From DATKJS01 sp050015275 (GTDB taxonomy: Bacteria > Acidobacteriota > Aminicenantia > Aminicenantales > Saccharicenantaceae), in the NCBI GenBank assembly GCA_050015275.1, contig JBEKBS010000005.1, positions 1 to 64,000 on the forward strand: DNA of 64,000 nucleotides, read 5' to 3'. Shown one piece after another: positions 25,850-34,253 of this stretch (the stretch's first letter is position 1; the number at the start of each line of letters is the position of its first letter). Made by a program: the position numbers and the translations under genes. The notes below the pieces were generated by a model. That model did no database searches and was not told the origin of the DNA. It saw only the letters and a list, made by a program, of their open reading frames with translations.

Positions 25850-26764
25850 TCACCAGGCCTTGACCGTTCCCACGATGTCCCGGACGCGGGCGATGCCGTG
25901 CGCTTCCAACCAGTCTTCGATCTCTCCGATGATCCGGACGGCCGCGTCCGGCTCCACGAAGTTCGCCGTCCCCACCTCGACCGCCGATGCCCCCGCGATG
26001 AGGAACTCCAGGGCGTCGGCTCCCGTCATGATCCCGCCCATCCCGATGACGGGGACCTTGACCCGGGAGGCCACCTGGTAGACCATGCGCACGGCCAGGG
26101 GCCGGATGGCCGGGCCGCTGAGCCCGCCGAACGTGTTGGCCAGCCGGGGCCGCCGCGTTTCGATGTCGATGGCCATGGCCAGGAACGTGTTGACGAGCGA
26201 GATCGCGTCCGTGCCCGCCGCCTCGGCCGCCTTGGCGATCTCGACGACGTTCGTGACGTTCGGCGAGAGCTTGGTGATGACCGGCCGCCGCGACACGGCC
26301 TTGATGCGCTGGATGAGGTGATAAGTGGGCTCGGGGAAAAGCGCCGGGCACATCCCTTCTTTCTTGACGTTCGGGCAGGAGATATTGAGCTCGTAGGCCG
26401 CGATCCCTTCCTGCCGTTCGAGGAATTCGACGACCGCGACGTACTCATCGTCGTCGCCGCCGCAGACGTTGACGATGACCGCGGTCGGGAGGTCCCTGAG
26501 CTTGGGCAGCACTTCTTCGGCGAAGGCCTTGACCCCGACGCCCTGGAGCCCGATGGCGTTGATCAGGCCGCTCGGGGTCTCGACGAGGCGCGGCGGCGGG
26601 TTCCCCTCGCGGGAGTTGAGGTAAAGGCCCTTGACCACGAACCCGCCGAGCCTCTGGAGGCCGAGGTAGGGCTCGAACTCCAGGCCGTAGCCGAAGGTCC
26701 CGCTCGCCGCGAGGACCGGGTTCTTGAGTTTCAGGAACCCCAGGTCTATCGTCAGGTCCGTCAT
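25850..26764 (-). CDS. pyrD: Dihydroorotate dehydrogenase class 1B catalytic subunit, 304 aa
   Basis: FMN enzyme oxidising dihydroorotate to orotate with NAD+ via the PyrK partner. Motifs: LAASGTFGYG, substrate-site NAIGLQGVG, the class-1 catalytic Cys in ELNISCPNVK, KLSPNVTNV and the phosphate-binding GMGGIMTGADALEFLIAGASAVEVGTA. The Cys base and the adjacent pyrK define class 1B rather than the membrane quinone type. ATG 26764 starts 5 bases after the pyrK stop; an in-frame GTG at 26782 would overlap pyrK. Confidence 0.95.
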   Translation of the reverse strand: MTDLTIDLGFLKLKNPVLAASGTFGYGLEFEPYLGLQRLGGFVVKGLYLNSREGNPPPRLVETPSGLINAIGLQGVGVKAFAEEVLPKLRDLPTAVIVNVCGGDDDEYVAVVEFLERQEGIAAYELNISCPNVKKEGMCPALFPEPTYHLIQRIKAVSRRPVITKLSPNVTNVVEIAKAAEAAGTDAISLVNTFLAMAIDIETRRPRLANTFGGLSGPAIRPLAVRMVYQVASRVKVPVIGMGGIMTGADALEFLIAGASAVEVGTANFVEPDAAVRIIGEIEDWLEAHGIARVRDIVGTVKAW

Positions 26765-26769
26765 GGTCG

Positions 26770-27558
26770 TCAATCCATCCACACGATCCGGTCGCCGGGA
26801 AAGACCGGGCCCTCCTCGCAGATCTTGACCCAGGCTTCGCCGCCGTCGTTCCTGACCCGGTGGACGCAGCCCCAGCAGGCGCCGATGCCACAGCCCATCA
26901 TGGATTCCAGGGAGAATTCACTTGGGATCAGCTTGTCCCGAGCCATCCCGGCCGCGGCCCTCATCATGGGGTCCGGCCCGCAGGCGAAGAGGATATCGGC
27001 GGGGGCTTGATCGAGCTCACGATGCAGCAGCTCGGTGACGAGACCCCTGAACCCGAGGCTTCCGTCGTCCGTCGAGCAGAGGAGGCGAAGCCCTGCCGCT
27101 TCGAACTTGTCCTTCAGCGGGAGATCCGGGAGACGGCGCCCGCCATAAAACACGGTGACGCGGGCCCCCAGCGCTTTCAATTCCCTCCCCAGGAAATAGA
27201 GGGGGGCGATGCCCCGGCCCCCCCCGACCAAAAAGGCGTTTTTTCCTCTGGCGCCTCCGGAGACGGAGAAGCCCTTGCCGAGCGGGCCGAGGATGTCCAC
27301 GGAATCCCCCGGCTTTTTTCCGGCCAGGATCCCCGTTCCGAGCCCGGCGATCTTGAAGAAGAGCTCGATCCCTGACTCTCCGGCGTCGTGGATGCTCAAG
27401 GGACGCCGGAGGAGCGGGAACGGGGTATCGGCGACCTTGACCATGACGAACTGGCCGGGCCGGGCCTCCCGGCCGACGGCCGGAGAGTCGATCGTCAGCA
27501 GGTAATAATCGCCCCAGCTCCTGACATCCCTGATCCGCGCGCCCCGGTCGATCGTCAT
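26770..27558 (-). CDS. pyrK: Dihydroorotate dehydrogenase electron-transfer subunit, 262 aa
   Basis: FAD and [2Fe-2S] protein moving electrons from PyrD to NAD+. The N-terminal FAD barrel has PGQFVMVKV and RRPLSIHD, the NAD domain has FLVGGGRGIAPLYFL, and the C-terminal cluster Cys residues are in MGCGIGACWGCVHRV with a fourth Cys in VKICEEGPVF. First gene of the pyrimidine cluster. The start is the ATG at 27558, with AGGAGC upstream. Confidence 0.94.
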   Translation of the reverse strand: MTIDRGARIRDVRSWGDYYLLTIDSPAVGREARPGQFVMVKVADTPFPLLRRPLSIHDAGESGIELFFKIAGLGTGILAGKKPGDSVDILGPLGKGFSVSGGARGKNAFLVGGGRGIAPLYFLGRELKALGARVTVFYGGRRLPDLPLKDKFEAAGLRLLCSTDDGSLGFRGLVTELLHRELDQAPADILFACGPDPMMRAAAGMARDKLIPSEFSLESMMGCGIGACWGCVHRVRNDGGEAWVKICEEGPVFPGDRIVWMD

Positions 27559-27588
27559 AGCGGTGGGATACGCTCCTATCGTTCGCCA

Positions 27589-27617
27589 AAAATATCAAAA
27601 ACCCGGGCCTTTGTCTA
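27589..27617 (-). promoter_or_regulatory. Promoter of pyrK-pyrD-pyrF
   Basis: Minus-strand TAGACA (27617-27612), 17-base spacer, TATTTT (27594-27589). The -35 is the same TAGACA variant as in front of ddl. The short leader holds no attenuator that I can see. Confidence 0.6.
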
Positions 27618-27858
27618 TCAGAAAAGCGGACGGGTGGCACGGTGCCAGTCCCCGCCCGCCCGAGGCGGAAGGGGATTGCGCGAGAGCGCTGGGGGTTCCA
27701 AGGGGCGGCTTCCCCCTGGTCGGAGCACTCGGCTGAAGCAGTCGAGTGCGGAGAGGGGTGGTTCAGGAGGGGGCCTTTTCCCCTCCGCCCTCGGGGGGAT
27801 GGGTGGAGCTGAGGCCGGACGGGGACGCGCCGGGTCAGGACCCGTCCGACCGTTCGTG
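27618..27858. other. GC-rich hairpin-rich spacer between divergent promoters
   Basis: This 240-base stretch has no supportable gene. It contains the palindrome GGCACGGTGCC (27635-27646 region), a hairpin GCACTCG/CGAGTGC (27725-27749) and a GGGGG...CCCC pair near 27769-27800. The string GTGCCAGTCCC recurs at 54840, in another intergenic region. Confidence 0.4.
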
Positions 27859-27888
27859 TTGCTTCGGCCACGGAGGATGACCTATAAT
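27859..27888 (+). promoter_or_regulatory. Promoter of the aminotransferase gene
   Basis: TTGCTT (27859-27864), 18-base spacer, perfect TATAAT (27883-27888). Confidence 0.72.
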
Positions 27889-27918
27889 GAGGCGTACTCA
27901 TCAAGGGAGGACTCATCC

Positions 27919-29115
27919 ATGCAGATATCGATGAGAGGCCACGACATCCAGGCGTCCCCCATCCGGAAGCTCAAGCCGTACGCCGACGCGGCCAAGGCCA
28001 AGGGGATCAGGGTTTTCCACCTGAACATCGGCGACCCGGACATCCCGACGCCCCAGCCCGTCCTCGACACCTTTCATCAGTATCGGGAGCCTGTCCTGGG
28101 GTACGGCCCGGCCCAGGGCTTCCTCGAGCTCCGGCAGGCCGTCGCCCGCTATTTCGGTCATTACCGGATCCCTCTCGAGGCGGACAACATCCTCATCACC
28201 ACGGGGGGTTCCGAAGCCATCCATTTCTCCTTTTCCGTGATCGGCGACGTCGGCGACGAGATCGTCATCCCGGAACCCTACTACACGAATTACAACGGCT
28301 ACGCCTCCTTCGCCGGCCTCAAGATCGTTCCCCTGCCGCTCCGGGTCGAGGACGGCTTCCGGCTGCCTCCGCTCGAGGCCATCGAATCGAAGATCACTCC
28401 GAAGACCCGCGCCATCCTGGTCTGCTCGCCGAACAATCCCACGGGGACTGTTTACACGCCCGAGGAGCTGGAGCGCGTCATCCGGGTCGTCAAGGAACAC
28501 GACCTCTTCCTGATCGGCGACGAGGTCTACAAGGAATTCGTCTACGACGGCCTCAAGCACAAGAGCATCCTCGAATACGAGGACATCAAGGACCGGGTGG
28601 TCGTGGTCGACAGCATCTCCAAGCGGTACAGCTGCTGCGGGGCCCGGATCGGGATGATCATCACCCGGAACGCCGAGCTTTATCAGTCGGCCCTCAAGTT
28701 CGCCCAGGCCCGGCTCTGCCCCCCCTCGGTCGAACAGATGGCGGCCCTCGCCGCCTACAACATGCCCATGGACTATTTCAAGCCGGTCCGGGAAGAATGG
28801 CAGAAGCGGCGGGACATCCTTTACGAGGGTCTGAAAGATATCCCCGGCCTCGTCATCCGCAAGCCCCAGGGCGCCTTCTACGTCATCGTCCGGCTGCCGG
28901 TCAAGGACGCCGAACACTTCACGGTCTGGATGCTCTCGGAGTTCTCCCTCGACGGAAAGACCGTCATGCTGGCCCCGGCCCCGGGCTTCTATTCGACACC
29001 CAACCTCGGGACCGACGAGGTCCGGATCGCCTATGTCATCAACGAAAAGGACCTCCGGGAGGCGATCCGGGTCTTCAAGGCCGGCTTGGCCAGGTACCGG
29101 ACGCTATTCCCCTGA
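27919..29115 (+). CDS. Class I/II PLP aminotransferase, 398 aa
   Basis: Fold-type I pyridoxal-phosphate enzyme of the aspartate-aminotransferase-like subgroup. Motifs: LNIGDPDIPTP (substrate region), ITTGGSEAI, PYYTNYNGYA, SPNNPTGTVY with the cofactor-binding Asn, GDEVYKEFVYDG, and the Schiff-base Lys in VDSISKRYSCCGARIG. Arg near the end (DEVRIAYVINE) should bind the substrate carboxylate. The donor specificity (aspartate, aromatic or alanine) cannot be fixed. The ATG at 27919 follows GGGAGGA by 7 bases and a TATAAT box by 30; longer in-frame extensions upstream lie in the promoter and are not coding. Confidence 0.92.
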   Translation: MQISMRGHDIQASPIRKLKPYADAAKAKGIRVFHLNIGDPDIPTPQPVLDTFHQYREPVLGYGPAQGFLELRQAVARYFGHYRIPLEADNILITTGGSEAIHFSFSVIGDVGDEIVIPEPYYTNYNGYASFAGLKIVPLPLRVEDGFRLPPLEAIESKITPKTRAILVCSPNNPTGTVYTPEELERVIRVVKEHDLFLIGDEVYKEFVYDGLKHKSILEYEDIKDRVVVVDSISKRYSCCGARIGMIITRNAELYQSALKFAQARLCPPSVEQMAALAAYNMPMDYFKPVREEWQKRRDILYEGLKDIPGLVIRKPQGAFYVIVRLPVKDAEHFTVWMLSEFSLDGKTVMLAPAPGFYSTPNLGTDEVRIAYVINEKDLREAIRVFKAGLARYRTLFP

Positions 29116-29145
29116 AAATCGGCCCACGCCCGGCCGGGCGCCAGA

Positions 29146-29174
29146 TTGAATTATGGCGCTTTTCCATGTATAGT
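29146..29174 (+). promoter_or_regulatory. Promoter of ppdK
   Basis: TTGAAT (29146-29151), 17-base spacer, TATAGT (29169-29174), with GAGGAGTC as ribosome site before the ATG at 29204. Confidence 0.75.
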
Positions 29175-29203
29175 GCTTTGAATATTTCCTGAGGAGTCAA
29201 GAG

Positions 29204-31963
29204 ATGGCAAAGAAATATGTCTATTTTTTCGGCGCTGGCAAGGCCGAAGGCAACATGAGGATGAAAGACATCCTGGGCGGCAAGGGCGCCAACCTGGCCG
29301 AGATGGCCGGGATCGGGCTCCCGGTCCCCCCGGGATTCACCGTTTCGGCCGAAGCCTGCGAACTGTTCTATAGGAACAAAAAGAAGATCCCCGAAGCCGT
29401 GAAGCGCGAGCTCGAGAAGGGACTGAAAAGGCTCGAGACCACCGTCGGGCAGAGGATGGGCGACCCCAAGGACCCGCTGCTTGTGTCGATCCGGTCCGGG
29501 GCCCGGGCTTCCATGCCCGGCATGATGGACACGATCCTCAATCTCGGCCTGAACGAAAAGACGGTCGCGGCCCTCATCGCCAAGACGGGAAACCCCCGGT
29601 TCGCCTACGACTCATACCGGCGGTTCGTCCAGATGTACGGCGACGTCGTCCTCGGTCTGAAGCCGGTCCAGAAGGATGAGATCGACCCCTTCGAAGCCAT
29701 TATCGATGCGAAAAAGCACGAGCGCGGCACCAAGAGCGACACCGACCTCACGGCCGCCGACCTGAAGGACCTCGTGGCCCGGTTCAAGACCGCGATCAAG
29801 GAGAAGACCGGGCGCGACTTCCCCGAGGACCCCATGAAACAGCTCTGGGGGGCCATCGGGGCGGTCTTCGGCTCCTGGAACAACGAGCGGGCCATCGCCT
29901 ACCGCAAGATGTACGACATCCCCGAGTCCTGGGGGACGGCCGTCAACGTCCAGCTGATGGTCTTCGGCAACATGGGGAACGACTCCGGCACGGGCGTCGC
30001 CTTCACCCGCGACGCGGCCACGGGCGAGAACACCTTCTACGGCGAGTACCTGATGAACGCCCAGGGCGAGGACGTAGTGGCCGGGACGCGCACGCCCCTC
30101 CCCATCGCCGAATTGAAAAAGGACGACCCGAGGTCCTACGCGGAGCTCGAGAAGATCCGCCACATCCTCGAAAAGCATTACACCGACATGATGGACATCG
30201 AGTTCACCATCCAGCAGGGGTGCCTTTACATGCTCCAGTGCCGGGTCGGCAAGCGGACCGCCTTCGCCGCCATCAAGATCGCGGTCGACATGGTCGGCGA
30301 AAAGCTCATCGGCGAGAAGGAAGCCCTGACCCGGATCGAGCCCGACCAGCTCAACCAGCTCCTCCGGCCGATCTTCGACCCCGCCGAGAAGGAAACGGCC
30401 ATCAGAAGCGGGAGGCTCCTGGCCAAGGGCCTGAACGCGGGCCCGGGCGCCGCCACCGGCCGGATCGTCTTCAACTCCGTTGACGCGGAAGAGTGGGCCA
30501 GCCGCGGAGAGAAGGTCGTCCTGGCCCGCATCGAGACCTCGCCCGAGGACATCAAGGGCATGAACGTGGCCGAGGGGATCCTGACGGCCCGGGGCGGCAT
30601 GACGTCGCACGCCGCCCTCGTCGCGCGGCAGATGGGCCGGGTCTGCGTCGCCGGGTGCAGCGAGCTGGCCATCGATTATGCCAACCACACGATGACGGCC
30701 AAGGGGCGGACGCTCAAGGAGGGCGACTGGCTCTCGATCGACGGGACGACCGGCCAGGTCATCGAAGGTAAGATCAACACCAAGCCGTCGGAGGTCCTCC
30801 AGGTCCTGATCGAAAAGACCCTCGAGCCGTCGAAGGCACCCGTCTACCAGACCTTCGCCAAGGTCATGACGTGGGCCGATAAGTTCCGGACTCTCAAGAT
30901 CCGGACCAACGCCGACCAGCCCGACCAGTCGGCCAACGCCCTGGCCTTCGGAGCCGAGGGCATCGGCCTATGCCGGACCGAACACATGTTCTTCGGCGAG
31001 GGCAAGATCGGCCCCATGCGGGAGATGATCCTGGCCGATACGCTGGAGCAGCGCCGGGCCGCCCTGGCCAAACTGCTGCCCCTCCAGCGGAAGGATTTCG
31101 CCGGTATCTTCGAGGTCATGGACGGCCGGCCGGTGACCATCCGGACGATCGACCCGCCGCTCCACGAATTCCTCCCCCACGAGGAAAAGGAGCAGCGTGA
31201 GCTCGCCGCCCAGATGGGCATCTCCTACGAGAAAGTAAGGGAGCGCGTCGAATCCCTCCACGAGTTCAACCCGATGCTCGGCTTCCGCGGCTGCCGCCTG
31301 GGCATCATCTATCCCGAGATCACGGAGATGCAGGCCCGGGCCATCTTCGAGGCCGCCGCGGCCGCCAAGAAGAAGGGGATCGAGGTCGAGCCCGAGGTCA
31401 TGATCCCCCTCGTCGGCCACGTCAAGGAGCTCGCCAACCAGGAGGGGCTCGTCCGCGAAACGGCCGAGGCGGTCATGAAGGAGCAGGGCGTCCGGTTCAA
31501 GTACCTGGTCGGGACGATGATCGAGATCCCGCGGGGCGCCGTCACCGCCGACGAGATCGCGACCGTGGCCGAGTTCTTCAGCTTCGGGACGAACGACCTG
31601 ACCCAGACGACGCTCGGCGTCAGCCGTGACGACGCGGGGCGGTTCCTCGTCCCCTACGTCGAGAAGGAGATCTACGCCAAGGACCCGTTCGAGGTCCTCG
31701 ACAGGGACGGCGTGGGCCAGCTCATGCGGATGGCCGTGGAGAGGGGCCGCAAGACGCGGCCTGGGATCAAGCTCGGCATCTGCGGCGAGCACGGCGGCGA
31801 CCCGTCGAGCATCGAGTTCTGCCACCTCATCGGCCTGAACTACGTCAGCTGCTCGCCGTTCCGAGTGCCCATCGCCCGCCTGGCGGCGGCCCGCGCGGCG
31901 CTGTTGAACGCTCCCAAGGCGGCCGCGAAGAGGCCGGCCAAAAAAACCGCCCGTAAGCGCTGA
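29204..31963 (+). CDS. ppdK: Pyruvate, phosphate dikinase, 919 aa
   Basis: Interconverts pyruvate + ATP + Pi and PEP + AMP + PPi, used in gluconeogenesis or PPi-linked glycolysis. The N-terminal ATP-grasp domain has GGKGANLAEM (25-34), SIRSGARASMPGMMDT and FGNMGNDSGTGVAFTRD. The swivelling phosphohistidine is H469 in GGMTSHAALVAR. The C-terminal PEP domain has the FGAEGIGLCRTEHMFF block, EFNPMLGFRG and GICGEHGGDP. After the normal end (about residue 900) there is a 19-residue Ala/Lys/Arg-rich tail, AAAKRPAKKTARKR, which is not part of the catalytic fold. Monocistronic by promoter and spacing. Confidence 0.95.
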   Translation: MAKKYVYFFGAGKAEGNMRMKDILGGKGANLAEMAGIGLPVPPGFTVSAEACELFYRNKKKIPEAVKRELEKGLKRLETTVGQRMGDPKDPLLVSIRSGARASMPGMMDTILNLGLNEKTVAALIAKTGNPRFAYDSYRRFVQMYGDVVLGLKPVQKDEIDPFEAIIDAKKHERGTKSDTDLTAADLKDLVARFKTAIKEKTGRDFPEDPMKQLWGAIGAVFGSWNNERAIAYRKMYDIPESWGTAVNVQLMVFGNMGNDSGTGVAFTRDAATGENTFYGEYLMNAQGEDVVAGTRTPLPIAELKKDDPRSYAELEKIRHILEKHYTDMMDIEFTIQQGCLYMLQCRVGKRTAFAAIKIAVDMVGEKLIGEKEALTRIEPDQLNQLLRPIFDPAEKETAIRSGRLLAKGLNAGPGAATGRIVFNSVDAEEWASRGEKVVLARIETSPEDIKGMNVAEGILTARGGMTSHAALVARQMGRVCVAGCSELAIDYANHTMTAKGRTLKEGDWLSIDGTTGQVIEGKINTKPSEVLQVLIEKTLEPSKAPVYQTFAKVMTWADKFRTLKIRTNADQPDQSANALAFGAEGIGLCRTEHMFFGEGKIGPMREMILADTLEQRRAALAKLLPLQRKDFAGIFEVMDGRPVTIRTIDPPLHEFLPHEEKEQRELAAQMGISYEKVRERVESLHEFNPMLGFRGCRLGIIYPEITEMQARAIFEAAAAAKKKGIEVEPEVMIPLVGHVKELANQEGLVRETAEAVMKEQGVRFKYLVGTMIEIPRGAVTADEIATVAEFFSFGTNDLTQTTLGVSRDDAGRFLVPYVEKEIYAKDPFEVLDRDGVGQLMRMAVERGRKTRPGIKLGICGEHGGDPSSIEFCHLIGLNYVSCSPFRVPIARLAAARAALLNAPKAAAKRPAKKTARKR

Positions 31964-31987
31964 AGGAAGAACCGGTCGGCTTCCGGC

Positions 31988-32016
31988 TTGACACGGCATG
32001 CCGGCCCGGATAATGT
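31988..32016 (+). promoter_or_regulatory. Promoter of the NagX-like gene
   Basis: TTGACA (31988-31993), 17-base spacer, TAATGT (32011-32016), or GATAAT two bases upstream with a 15-base spacer. Confidence 0.6.
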
Positions 32017-32082
32017 TCCTCCTTGGGCGTTCGGGCCGAGTGGGGACCGGCGATCCCAACCATCTCTTCCGGGAGGTGATGC

Positions 32083-33195
32083 ATGAGCGTCGAGGAACCC
32101 CGAACGGCCGCCATCCAGGAGCGTCTCCTTTCCCTCGACTTCTTCCGCGGGCTGACGATGTTTTTCCTCATCGGGGAGAGCACGCTCATCTATGAGCACC
32201 TGCGCAGCCCCGCCCTCCAAGGCACCCTCCTCCACGCGATCGGGACCCAGTTCGACCATCACCCCTGGGCCGGGCTGAGGCCCTGGGACCTGGTCCAGCC
32301 CTTCTTCATGTTCATCGTCGGCGCGGCCATGGCCTTATCGGTGGCCAAGCGGGAACAGCGCGGCGACAGCCGGGCCCGGGTCACGCGCCACGCCGTCGTC
32401 CGGGCCCTCCTCCTCCTTCTCATCGGCTGGGCGCTCTATTGCATCGAGCCCGGCCGGATCACCTTCCGCTTCCAGAACGTCCTGGCCCAGCTCGGCGTGA
32501 CGACCCTGATCGCCTATTTCATGATGAGGCGGCCGGCGCGCGAGCAGATCGCCTTGAGCTTCGGCCTGATCCTCATCACGGAAGTCCTGTATCGCGTGTT
32601 CTGGGTGCCGGGCTTCAACCAGCCGTTCGTGCCCGGCCACAACTTCGGGTCATGGGTGGACATGGTGATCTCGGGCGAGCTCTCGGCCGGCCACTGGGTA
32701 TCGTTCAACGCCATCCCGACCGCGGCCCACACGATCTGGGGCGTCCTGGCCGGGCAGCTGCTGATGAGCCACCGTCCGCCGAAAAAGAAGATCATGACCC
32801 TGGCCCTGGCCGGGCTGGCGGGAGTGGCCGCCGGCTTCGCCCTCACCCCCCTCTCGCCGATGATCAAGCGCATCTGCACGAGTTCGTTCGTGATCGCGAG
32901 CGGTGGCTTCTGCCTCCTGGCGCTGGCCCTCTGCTATTGGCTCATCGACGTCAAGGGCTTCCGGAACGGGACGAAGTTTTTCAACATCGTCGGCATGAAT
33001 TCCCTGTTCATCTACATTTTCACCGAGACCGGCGGGACGTCCTGGCTGGCCCGCCTGGTCCACCCGTTTGCGGCGGTCGCCTTCGGCTGGACGGGGGAGC
33101 TCCCGGCGGCGATCGTCACGAGCCTCGCGGCCTGGGCCCTTCTCTGGTCGATGTGTTACTGGCTCTACCGGCGGAAGATCCTCATCAAGATCTAG
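32083..33195 (+). CDS. NagX/HGSNAT-like membrane acyltransferase, 370 aa
   Basis: Ten-helix membrane protein of the heparan-alpha-glucosaminide N-acetyltransferase-like family (DUF5009/NagX). The opening RLLSLDFFRGLTMFFLI is the family signature, followed by QFDHHPWAGLRPWDLVQPFFMFIVG, where the conserved His/Asp/Pro block lies, and VLAQLGVTTLIAYF. The human relative moves acetyl groups across the lysosomal membrane onto glucosamine; bacterial NagX is linked to amino-sugar use. The actual acceptor here is unknown. CGGGAGGTGATGC precedes the ATG. The next gene, 95 bases on, is a histone-deacetylase-family amidohydrolase, which could remove what this enzyme adds. Confidence 0.85.
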   Translation: MSVEEPRTAAIQERLLSLDFFRGLTMFFLIGESTLIYEHLRSPALQGTLLHAIGTQFDHHPWAGLRPWDLVQPFFMFIVGAAMALSVAKREQRGDSRARVTRHAVVRALLLLLIGWALYCIEPGRITFRFQNVLAQLGVTTLIAYFMMRRPAREQIALSFGLILITEVLYRVFWVPGFNQPFVPGHNFGSWVDMVISGELSAGHWVSFNAIPTAAHTIWGVLAGQLLMSHRPPKKKIMTLALAGLAGVAAGFALTPLSPMIKRICTSSFVIASGGFCLLALALCYWLIDVKGFRNGTKFFNIVGMNSLFIYIFTETGGTSWLARLVHPFAAVAFGWTGELPAAIVTSLAAWALLWSMCYWLYRRKILIKI

Positions 33196-33252
33196 GGGGC
33201 GCGGCATGGCTTTTGGCCGCCTCGGCGGCTCCGGCGGGCGGCCCGGGCCAGG

Positions 33253-33281
33253 TTTACCTCGCCCCGGATATTTGATATGGT
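33253..33281 (+). promoter_or_regulatory. Promoter of the deacetylase gene, nearly leaderless
   Basis: TTTACC (33253-33258), 17-base spacer, TATGGT (33276-33281). Nine bases separate the -10 box from the ATG at 33291, so the transcript would have 0-3 leader bases, and no ribosome site is visible. Confidence 0.5.
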
Positions 33282-33290
33282 TAGGTTTTC

Positions 33291-34247
33291 ATGGGTGAGA
33301 TCATCGATCTCCTGAGGTCGCTCGTCGGGAAGCGGTTCCCCTTCAAGCTCGTCTACAGCAACGAATACTGGATGTTCGACACGGGGAAGCATGTCTTTCC
33401 CCTGCAGAAGTACCGTCTCGTCTACGAGAATCTCCTTTCGATGGGGGCCCGCAAGGACGACTTCCTCAGACCCCGGCCGGCCCCGGACGAGGACATCCTC
33501 CTGGTCCATACGGCCAAGTATCTCAAGCATCTGAAGACGGGGACCCTGAGCCCGGCCGAGGTCCAGGCGCTGGAGCTGAGGTTCTCGCCCGACCTTGTCC
33601 GGTTCGCCCTCCTTTCGGTCGGCGGGACGGTCCTGGCCGCGCGCAAGGCCCTGGAACACGGGCTGGCCCTCCACATCGGCGGGGGATTCCACCACGCCTT
33701 CCGCGATCACGGCGAGGGGTTCTGCGTTCTCAACGACGTGGCCGTGGCCGTGGAAAAGGTCCTCGGGGAGAACCAGGCCCGGCGGGTGATGATCGTCGAT
33801 TGCGACCTCCACCAGGGAAACGGGACGGCCGCCATTTTCGCCGGGCGGGAGGACGTCTTCACCTTTTCCATCCACCAGATGGACATCTATCCCTCCGAGA
33901 AGCCGGCCGGGACCGTCGATGTGGGGCTCTGGTCCGGAGACGGGGACGCGAAATACCTGGCCGAGCTCCGGACCCATATCCCGCGGATCTACAAAGAGTA
34001 CCGGCCCGACCTCGTCCTCTATCTAGCGGGGGCCGACCCCTACGAAAGAGACCAGCTGGGGGGCCTGCGGATGACCAAGGGGGGGCTCCAGGACAGGGAC
34101 CGGGTCGTCATCGAGGGCGCCCGGCGTCTCCGGATCCCGGTGGCGGTGGTCCTGGCCGGCGGCTATGCCTCGGAGATCGAGGACACGGTGAGCATCCATC
34201 TCGGGACCATCCGGGTCGCCCAGCGCGTCCAGAGGGTCCACTCCTAG
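33291..34247 (+). CDS. Histone-deacetylase-superfamily amidohydrolase, 318 aa
   Basis: Zinc hydrolase of the arginase/deacetylase superfamily; bacterial members remove acetyl groups from acetoin-enzyme, polyamine or other small amides. Visible catalytic set: HVFPLQKYRLVYE near 34-46, the His pair H134-H135 in GGGFHHAFRDHGEGFC, zinc ligands D172 and H174 in VDCDLHQGNGTA and D249 in AGADPYERDQLGG, and the final LAGGYASEIEDTV with the catalytic Tyr. Length is close to the usual 300-340. The substrate is not predictable. It follows the acyltransferase gene on the same strand and converges with the M20 peptidase gene, 6 bases apart. Confidence 0.92.
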   Translation: MGEIIDLLRSLVGKRFPFKLVYSNEYWMFDTGKHVFPLQKYRLVYENLLSMGARKDDFLRPRPAPDEDILLVHTAKYLKHLKTGTLSPAEVQALELRFSPDLVRFALLSVGGTVLAARKALEHGLALHIGGGFHHAFRDHGEGFCVLNDVAVAVEKVLGENQARRVMIVDCDLHQGNGTAAIFAGREDVFTFSIHQMDIYPSEKPAGTVDVGLWSGDGDAKYLAELRTHIPRIYKEYRPDLVLYLAGADPYERDQLGGLRMTKGGLQDRDRVVIEGARRLRIPVAVVLAGGYASEIEDTVSIHLGTIRVAQRVQRVHS

Positions 34248-34253
34248 ACGGGC

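Noticed and set aside
27388..27918. Long N-terminal extension of the aminotransferase frame
   Set aside because: It runs through the pyrK coding region, the divergent promoters and a hairpin-rich spacer; the ribosome site and TATAAT box support ATG 27919.
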